From assembly GCA_030916555.1 (NCBI GenBank), contig JAUPWK010000067.1:1-9789 (forward strand): DNA of 9,789 nt, read 5' to 3'. The number at the start of each line of letters is the position of its first letter. Position 1 is the first letter of the stretch. Origin of the DNA: Patescibacteria group bacterium. GTDB taxonomy: Bacteria > Patescibacteriota > Patescibacteriia > UBA9934. Both the position numbers and the translations under genes were made by a program. Shown here one piece after another: positions 4,817 to 9,789 of this stretch. The notes beneath the pieces are model-generated. The model was not told the DNA's origin, did no database searches, and saw only the letters and a list, made by a program, of their open reading frames with translations.

Positions 4817-7513
4817 ATGCGATTTTTATCGTCATTAGGACGATGGGTTAAAAATTCATCCATCTTGCAGCACCGCTTCTTTTTTGGAGCCGTATTTTTG
4901 TTTGTTGGTGCGGTTGTCCTGTTGGGACCGACTCATTTCTCATTTGCCGCTGACCCGCTTGCGTATGCGGATGCCGCCTACGGCCAGATGCTTCTCTGGA
5001 TTGCTGGAATTATTAACGTGATTACGGGGTACATTGCGGAATTCTCCTTGTCGATCATTGAGATGATCATTGTTCCCATTCTTCAGTACAACAACTTTAT
5101 AAGCAGTCCAACGATTGGTTTAGGTTGGTCATTAGTGCGCGATGTAGTCAACATGTTCGTAATCATTGTGCTTCTGGTGATTGCGATTGCTACCGTGGTT
5201 GGGTACAAGAAAATCAGTTGGGAGCAAGCTTTGCCTCAGTTTTTGCTAGCTGTAATTTTGGTTAATTTCAGCCGCACCATTTGCGGTATTTTAATTGATG
5301 TCAGCCAGGTGATCATGTTTACCTTCGTCAACGCACTTTTGGATGTTGCTGCTGGTAATTTTGCGGTGCTGCTCGGTTACGATAATTTTGGTCAATATTC
5401 AAATAGCGCTGTTTACGACCCAACTACAGGTGCTTCCAAATATATTGATGCTGCGCAGCAGGTGGGAGCGGCCTACATGCTGTTTGTGCTGTATGCCTCA
5501 ATTTTTGCGGTCTTGTTGCTGCTCGCCTTGGTCTATATTTGGCGCATTGTGGTGCTCTGGGTCTTGGTGATTATGTCACCACTTACATTCTTCCTGGGTG
5601 GCTTGAAGGGCATGTTTAAATTTGCAGACGGTGCAAATGGTGAGTGGTGGAAGAAGTTCACCGCTTGTTTAGTGCTTGGACCAATGCTCACCTTCTTCTT
5701 GTGGCTGGCATTAGCTACTGGGACAGGCGACATTACGGAGAGCGAAGGTTTCCCGGTTGGTGAATCAACACTTTCAGCAACTTTGGTGTCATTTGAGACT
5801 TCTCATTTGCTTGGCACGTTGCTTGGTTTGATCCTGCTTGTGGTGGGTATGCAGCAGTCCGCTTCATTTGCGAACAGCATGGGCGGTGTTGCTGCTTCAG
5901 TTATCAATGAAAAAATGGGCCGCAAAATCGTCTCCGGTATTGCTCGTGCGCCAGTCCGCGCCGGCGGTGAACTCGCTAGACAGACGGATCGAAGATTGGG
6001 GAGCGCGCTTGGCACTACGTCTGGTACGGCGTTTCTCGCAGGTCAACTTGGCGGCGGTTTATCTTCCGCAGCAAGTCGGGTACCGCTGGTTGGTTCGCAG
6101 CTGGGACGTAGTGTCGCTGCGGTTACTGGCGCTATTCAGACACCAATTGAACACCAGGTTCATGAGGAAAAGAAGGCTGCCAAGGATCGTATCGGTAAGT
6201 ACACGGATGATCAGTTGGTGCAGCACGTTCGCTTAATGGCGGATGGAAAGACGTCTGCACTTGGTTTGAGTACACGTGATGATATTGACGCTATTAAGAT
6301 CAAGGCACTTACCGACGGTGATTTCCGCAAGAAGATGAAGAAGGAGATTGGAGTAACGAATTACGAGAATATCATGCGGGATGCGCTCAAGATGTCTGAT
6401 GATCACGTAAAACACTCAGGTGGAGATCTGGACAAGCTCGCAAAGGCCAAGAGTCAAAATGTTCACCTGCTGTCAGATTCAGATAGAGATAAGTTCATTC
6501 AATCAGATAAATTTGTGGCTCGTGACATGAGCGAAGAAGCTGCTGCAACTAAGGCTGTGCGTGACGCAATGAAGAAAAAGTACCTCAGAACAGATAATAA
6601 TGGCAGGGATATTACCGCTGAGGATGAGTTGTTGAAGGGTGCTTACGGGGAGTCTTTGCGTAAGGCTGCGCTTGGAGCTGGCTTAGCACCGGTTTACGAC
6701 ACAAAGCAGGCCGCTGATGCTCTTCAGAAAGGTGACAAGTTTAACTCATTGTCGGCCACGAAGGATGGCGAAGTTCAGCCCTATACCGCTGATCAACTGG
6801 CTGCAAGTATTTTGGCTGGCAGAATTAAGCCGTCAAATATTTCCGTCGATGATTTGCGGGGCGGAAATGGCGAGGCTCTTACAAAGGCGTTATTACAAAC
6901 GGGTACGTCGGTTAATCGAATTGCAGACGGCGCGGATGACCATGGAAGGGCTGCGCAATCGCTATTTAAGGCAAACGCGAATGAATTGTTGTCCGCCGGT
7001 AAATTAGACGTAAATCAAACACTTCAAGTTGATATCGCTAGTCTTGACAGCGGCATTCAACCACAGGTGCAGTTTGCGACGGGGACATCCGGAACTGGAG
7101 ATGCTGAGATGCTTAACGCTCCAGATGTTGACCGTATTAGCCGCGTGCTTGAAAAGAACCCTCGCCTTGCTTCCAAATTTAGTAATTATGCCAACAGCAT
7201 GGACGCGGAGAGCCTTCCTATTAAGGAAGCGATTATCCGGACTGCCAAGATTGAAGAGCTTAAGCGCATGACCGAGCAATTCGCGAATGCTGTTACAGAG
7301 AAGGATCGACAAGCTATCCGTGACAACGTTGATACAATCGCTCGCGCTATTGAGAGTTATGTAGCCATGAGTAATAAGCGTCCGGGTAAGGGTGACCAGA
7401 ATTTGTACAAGCAAGTTGGTCGTGCTGCGATGATTGTTGGCGCGAAGAGACCAAAAATTACTGGCGTGGCGGACGTTACGAGTGAGCCCGAGGAAGGGGA
7501 CAAAACTACCTAA
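4817..7513 (+). CDS. VirB6/TrbL-like type IV secretion membrane protein, 898 aa
   Basis: It is the likely polytopic inner-membrane channel component of a T4SS-like conjugation apparatus. ATG 4817 was chosen because the upstream in-frame GTG at 4748 would code through the preceding terminator. A signal-peptide-like or anchor segment lies at about 21-45 (FFFGAVFLFVGAVVLLG), followed by hydrophobic segments at about 57-90, 110-130, 138-178, 216-240, 244-262, 284-303 and 331-347. Family-like stretches include WSLVRDVVNMFVIIVLLVIA and VNFSRTICGILIDVSQVIM; the latter closely recalls Patescibacterial VirB6-like proteins (VNFSKTI-type motif). From about 360 onward, over half of the protein, it is soluble, charged, helical and without a domain I know. 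Classical VirB6 proteins are far shorter and lack such a tail. The next gene starts 22 nt after the stop, so the two form an operon. Confidence 0.82.
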   Translation: MRFLSSLGRWVKNSSILQHRFFFGAVFLFVGAVVLLGPTHFSFAADPLAYADAAYGQMLLWIAGIINVITGYIAEFSLSIIEMIIVPILQYNNFISSPTIGLGWSLVRDVVNMFVIIVLLVIAIATVVGYKKISWEQALPQFLLAVILVNFSRTICGILIDVSQVIMFTFVNALLDVAAGNFAVLLGYDNFGQYSNSAVYDPTTGASKYIDAAQQVGAAYMLFVLYASIFAVLLLLALVYIWRIVVLWVLVIMSPLTFFLGGLKGMFKFADGANGEWWKKFTACLVLGPMLTFFLWLALATGTGDITESEGFPVGESTLSATLVSFETSHLLGTLLGLILLVVGMQQSASFANSMGGVAASVINEKMGRKIVSGIARAPVRAGGELARQTDRRLGSALGTTSGTAFLAGQLGGGLSSAASRVPLVGSQLGRSVAAVTGAIQTPIEHQVHEEKKAAKDRIGKYTDDQLVQHVRLMADGKTSALGLSTRDDIDAIKIKALTDGDFRKKMKKEIGVTNYENIMRDALKMSDDHVKHSGGDLDKLAKAKSQNVHLLSDSDRDKFIQSDKFVARDMSEEAAATKAVRDAMKKKYLRTDNNGRDITAEDELLKGAYGESLRKAALGAGLAPVYDTKQAADALQKGDKFNSLSATKDGEVQPYTADQLAASILAGRIKPSNISVDDLRGGNGEALTKALLQTGTSVNRIADGADDHGRAAQSLFKANANELLSAGKLDVNQTLQVDIASLDSGIQPQVQFATGTSGTGDAEMLNAPDVDRISRVLEKNPRLASKFSNYANSMDAESLPIKEAIIRTAKIEELKRMTEQFANAVTEKDRQAIRDNVDTIARAIESYVAMSNKRPGKGDQNLYKQVGRAAMIVGAKRPKITGVADVTSEPEEGDKTT

Positions 7514-7534
7514 GTTGAGTGAAGGGGGAATATT

Positions 7535-9229
7535 ATGGCACTCGGGTATCTTCTGAAAATTCCGGCGGTGAGCGATTATATTTTTGAGGCTGATTTTGAT
7601 GAAGCAGTTGCAGAAATTGTTCGCCAATATGGTTTGCCTGAAGGTCGTTCTGAAGAGCTTTTAGAGTTAATCAACGCCATTCTTGATGATGTGGTTGGCG
7701 TAACTCAATTGTCCGCATTGCTGGCTGAAGCTTTTGGTTTAGATGAGACGAAGTCGCGTTTAGTGGCTGCGGATTTGGCTGGTAAGACTATCCTTCCGTT
7801 AGCTGCATATTTGCCGAATATTGAAGCTGAGATAGTAGCCCTCGGTGGAAAGCTTGCAGATTATCCAGCGTTACGTGTACCCAAGAATCAACGAGACAAT
7901 CTTGCCTTGTTGAAAGAAATGATTGAGACACTTGATGTTGAATTAACAGATGTACTGCTCAAGCGTCTATTGTTTTTGCTTCAGCAATTTGTACTTGGAG
8001 AAAAGACAGAAGAGTCACTGAGGACCTTTTTCACTCGATCCCTCAATATCGGTGGGCTTGGGCTGACAGAGGAACAGGCGACGGCTTTGCTTGCTGCAAC
8101 TTTGCCGCACGCCAAAGAGCTTGCGTCAGCGGCGGCGAGTCCCGTGGGGGTACCCACGCCTCCAGCGGCGATAATTGAAGCTTCGGGGCCAGTTGAAATG
8201 GTGCGTCCAGAGCCTGAGGCAAAGCAGGAGCTTGAGATAGCTCCGCAGCATGAATTGGCCGCTGAGGTGCCAGTCGTGAGCGCGCCAAAAACGATAGAGC
8301 CTAAACAGGTAGCCTCAACAACAGTCGAACGCAAACAGTCCGTGACATCAACCCCCTCCACGATTTCTACTGCAAAGGGGGAGGGGCAGTCTGAGTTAGA
8401 TCCGAATGAACTCAAAGCATCTGCTAAACGGGCGAGTGTGGTGCGAAAACTAACGGCTTCCACACAGTCCACGTTTGCATCGGCTTTGGTGACGGCTACG
8501 GAAATGGCCGCGCCTGTACTCAAGAAAAATAAGATTTCTGATAAAGTTTTTGCTGATTTGGCAGATAAAGCCATTCGGGGACTCAGAGATATCTATCAGA
8601 CTCGAGATATCGTTGAACGTGATTGGGAGATAAAGGGAAATGATTTAGCCACTGTGATGCAGGCGGTGAGTGCTGGCGTTGACGCATATCAAAGTGTCGC
8701 CACGGTTCCTAGTGTGAATTCTAAATCTGTAGTGAAGGATGAGCTTTCTGATGTTGAGTCTCAGGCAGATGAACGTTTTTCTAAGCTCACCAAAGCTGAT
8801 CTTCAGGCTATTCCGCAAGCAAAGGCCGAACTTACGGTGGGGAGCACTCCGATTATGACAAAAGACGGTCAACGTAAAGTGGTTGATGTGGTGACTTCCG
8901 CGAGACTAGCGGGTCCAATCGAACAATTGGGAAAGATGTCACCAACAGAGTTCCGTCGACTTTCAAGTAATGCCGCTGAGGCAGGTCAAAAAATTGAGGA
9001 TCTATTATCCACGCTTGAAACTACTTCCTATGAAGAGCGTGTAAAAGGTGTTCTGGCTTGGCGCGAAAGCCCCATGAATCAACTCTATCTCCAGATTGCG
9101 GAAGAGGCGTTGACGCAGGGTCTGGCACTTCCAGAGGTGAGTAGTCGGCGTCGAGCGGCTGGTAAGGAGAGCTTGAGTCCTGCGGAAATCAAGGCGCTCG
9201 CGCTACTGAATACAAGAATTCGATTTTAG
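7535..9229 (+). CDS. Conserved-looking T4SS-locus protein of unknown function, 564 aa
   Basis: ATG 7535 has a strong SD (AAGGGGG, 7522-7528) six bases upstream and follows the VirB6-like stop by 21 bases. The product lacks a signal peptide and membrane segments, so a cytoplasmic site is likely. Residues about 10-196 are helical and seem to hold two related units: about 42-93 (DDVVGVTQLSALLAEAFGLD and after) and about 141-196 (QQFVLGEKTEESLRTFFTRS and after). Each shows a hydrophobic helix, a VxG turn, and a helix ending in an alanine-rich LxAAxL region. I recall similar helical units in uncharacterised Patescibacterial proteins. A Pro/Glu/Ala/Thr-rich linker covers about 200-290, and a second helical domain about 290-564. 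A structural or coupling role between the VirB6-like tail and the ATPase is possible, but this is inference from position. Confidence 0.75.
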   Translation: MALGYLLKIPAVSDYIFEADFDEAVAEIVRQYGLPEGRSEELLELINAILDDVVGVTQLSALLAEAFGLDETKSRLVAADLAGKTILPLAAYLPNIEAEIVALGGKLADYPALRVPKNQRDNLALLKEMIETLDVELTDVLLKRLLFLLQQFVLGEKTEESLRTFFTRSLNIGGLGLTEEQATALLAATLPHAKELASAAASPVGVPTPPAAIIEASGPVEMVRPEPEAKQELEIAPQHELAAEVPVVSAPKTIEPKQVASTTVERKQSVTSTPSTISTAKGEGQSELDPNELKASAKRASVVRKLTASTQSTFASALVTATEMAAPVLKKNKISDKVFADLADKAIRGLRDIYQTRDIVERDWEIKGNDLATVMQAVSAGVDAYQSVATVPSVNSKSVVKDELSDVESQADERFSKLTKADLQAIPQAKAELTVGSTPIMTKDGQRKVVDVVTSARLAGPIEQLGKMSPTEFRRLSSNAAEAGQKIEDLLSTLETTSYEERVKGVLAWRESPMNQLYLQIAEEALTQGLALPEVSSRRRAAGKESLSPAEIKALALLNTRIRF

Positions 9230-9231
9230 TC

Positions 9232-9260
9232 GTACGGACGGGTTATTGACCCGTCCGTAC
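9232..9260. repeat. Perfect 12-bp inverted repeat against the prgI promoter
   Basis: GTACGGACGGGT (9232-9243) and ACCCGTCCGTAC (9249-9260) are exact complements around TATTG. It begins 3 bases past the stop of the 564-aa gene and ends 5 bases before the TATAAT box. No T-run follows, so it is either a terminator without a classical tail, an operator covering the -35 region, or both. Confidence 0.75.
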
Positions 9261-9262
9261 AT

Positions 9263-9270
9263 GTTATAAT
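9263..9270 (+). promoter_or_regulatory. Extended -10 promoter giving a leaderless prgI-family transcript
   Basis: TGTTATAAT starts at 9262 (T of TG) and its TATAAT covers 9265-9270. The A of the ATG at 9277 is exactly seven bases past the last T, the usual place of transcription start. The message would thus begin at the start codon. A TTGACC at 9246-9251 is too near (13-base spacer) to be a normal -35. Confidence 0.65.
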
Positions 9271-9276
9271 CGGGGT

Positions 9277-9753
9277 ATGCCGCGCAATCAATTTGTCGTG
9301 CCCCAATTTCTTGACGTTGAAGCCAAAATCATTGGCCCAATTACGGCTCGGCAATTTGTGATCATGCTCGGTACTCTCTTGCTTGAGTTCGTGATCTATC
9401 GAGTCTTTTTAAATATCCTGTTCGTTATTTTGCTTGGCGTACCTACACTCGCGATCGGTATCGCCTTTGCATTCGCGAAAGTGAATGGGCAGCCGTTTCA
9501 TTACATGGTGATCAGTGTCATTCAGACGTTGCGCAGACCAGGAAAACGGGTCTGGGATAAGACGCTTACAGACGCCGATCTGCGAGTAGCGATGAAGAAA
9601 GACGAGATCGCTGAAGCTCCAGTAAGAGCTATCAAGAAGCCCCTGGAACGTTCCCGTTTATCGGAGCTCTCCATGGTGGTAAACACGGGTGGTGTGTACG
9701 TGGGCGATGTAGACCAACTCTGTTATGGCCAAAATCATTCTCGCAAAACCTAA
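9277..9753 (+). CDS. PrgI-family T4SS-associated membrane protein, 158 aa
   Basis: The N-terminal QFVVPQFLDVEAKIIGPITA and the following RQF match the PrgI family signature (VPQFxDVExKIxGPxTxRQF). PrgI-family proteins are small bitopic or two-helix membrane proteins encoded just before VirB4-like ATPases, and are generally treated as the VirB3-like partner. Two membrane helices are visible at about 26-43 and 45-68, followed by a basic cytoplasmic segment (QTLRRPGKRVWDK) and a soluble tail longer than the core family. No SD precedes the ATG; the promoter placement suggests a leaderless message. The last 29 bases overlap the next gene in another frame, which suggests translational coupling. Confidence 0.9.
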   Translation: MPRNQFVVPQFLDVEAKIIGPITARQFVIMLGTLLLEFVIYRVFLNILFVILLGVPTLAIGIAFAFAKVNGQPFHYMVISVIQTLRRPGKRVWDKTLTDADLRVAMKKDEIAEAPVRAIKKPLERSRLSELSMVVNTGGVYVGDVDQLCYGQNHSRKT

Positions 9754-9789
9754 AGGTGGTCCTCCATCGCAGCGCTATCTTGATATCGC
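9725..9789 (+). CDS. N-terminus of a probable VirB4-like T4SS ATPase (cut by window end)
   Basis: ATG 9725 is the only possible start: the frame has a TAG at 9710-9712 and no other start codon between. The 21 visible residues begin MAKIILAKPKGG and end SQRYLDI. The Q-x-YLDI end, right after a PrgI-family gene, matches the N-terminal pattern (TQxYLDIxEI) I recall from Patescibacterial VirB4/TraC-like ATPases. Walker motifs would lie outside the window, so the call rests on position and a short match. The gene overlaps prgI by 29 bases and no clear SD is seen. Confidence 0.65.
   Translation, partial: MAKIILAKPKGGPPSQRYLDI

Overview
The window most likely comes from a member of the Candidate Phyla Radiation (Patescibacteria) or a very similar small-genome bacterium. 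The main evidence is the right half: a VirB6/TrbL-like polytopic membrane protein with a very long soluble tail, a large protein of unknown function, a PrgI-family protein and the first residues of what is probably a VirB4-like ATPase. This order is, from memory, the usual conjugation/type IV secretion (T4SS)-like block of Patescibacteria. Standard stops (TAA, TAG, TGA) end the genes, and no in-frame TGA suggests recoding. No database search was possible, so the lineage is an inference.

Layout. (1) 1-1160: the C-terminal 385 residues of a Cys-rich, PKD-like secreted protein, closed by a perfect 15-bp terminator hairpin. (2) about 1260-4790: an island with very different base use, holding two divergent GC-rich lipoprotein genes. 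One is a 232-aa lipoprotein of unknown function on the minus strand (1329-2027). The other is a 565-aa M23-type peptidase lipoprotein on the plus strand (3032-4729). Each ends in its own terminator. Between them lies about 1 kb with no convincing gene but many hairpins, palindromes and short repeats. (3) 4817-9789: the T4SS-like genes, in two transcription units that each start at an extended -10 box almost touching the ATG.

GC at third codon positions over 30 consecutive codons, counted by hand, is 10/30 in the first gene (first 30 visible codons), 28/30 in the minus-strand lipoprotein, 27/30 in the peptidase, 12/30 in the VirB6-like gene and 10/30 in the 564-aa gene (first 30 codons of each). 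The island therefore looks foreign, recently acquired, or (less happily) joined by misassembly.

The most striking unexplained signal is the leader of the peptidase gene. Two perfect hairpins (2900-2933 and 2960-2990) carry loops with an 8-nt exact Watson-Crick match to each other, which is the layout of a kissing-loop RNA. The first loop resembles a Shine-Dalgarno (SD) sequence, and the second loop could instead pair with the gene's real SD, so a translational switch is conceivable. The other lipoprotein also has a structured leader, with a terminator-like hairpin followed by an SD-adjacent hairpin. Functionally, the window joins a DNA- or protein-transfer apparatus to surface lipoproteins, one of them probably able to cut peptidoglycan; any working link between them is inference.
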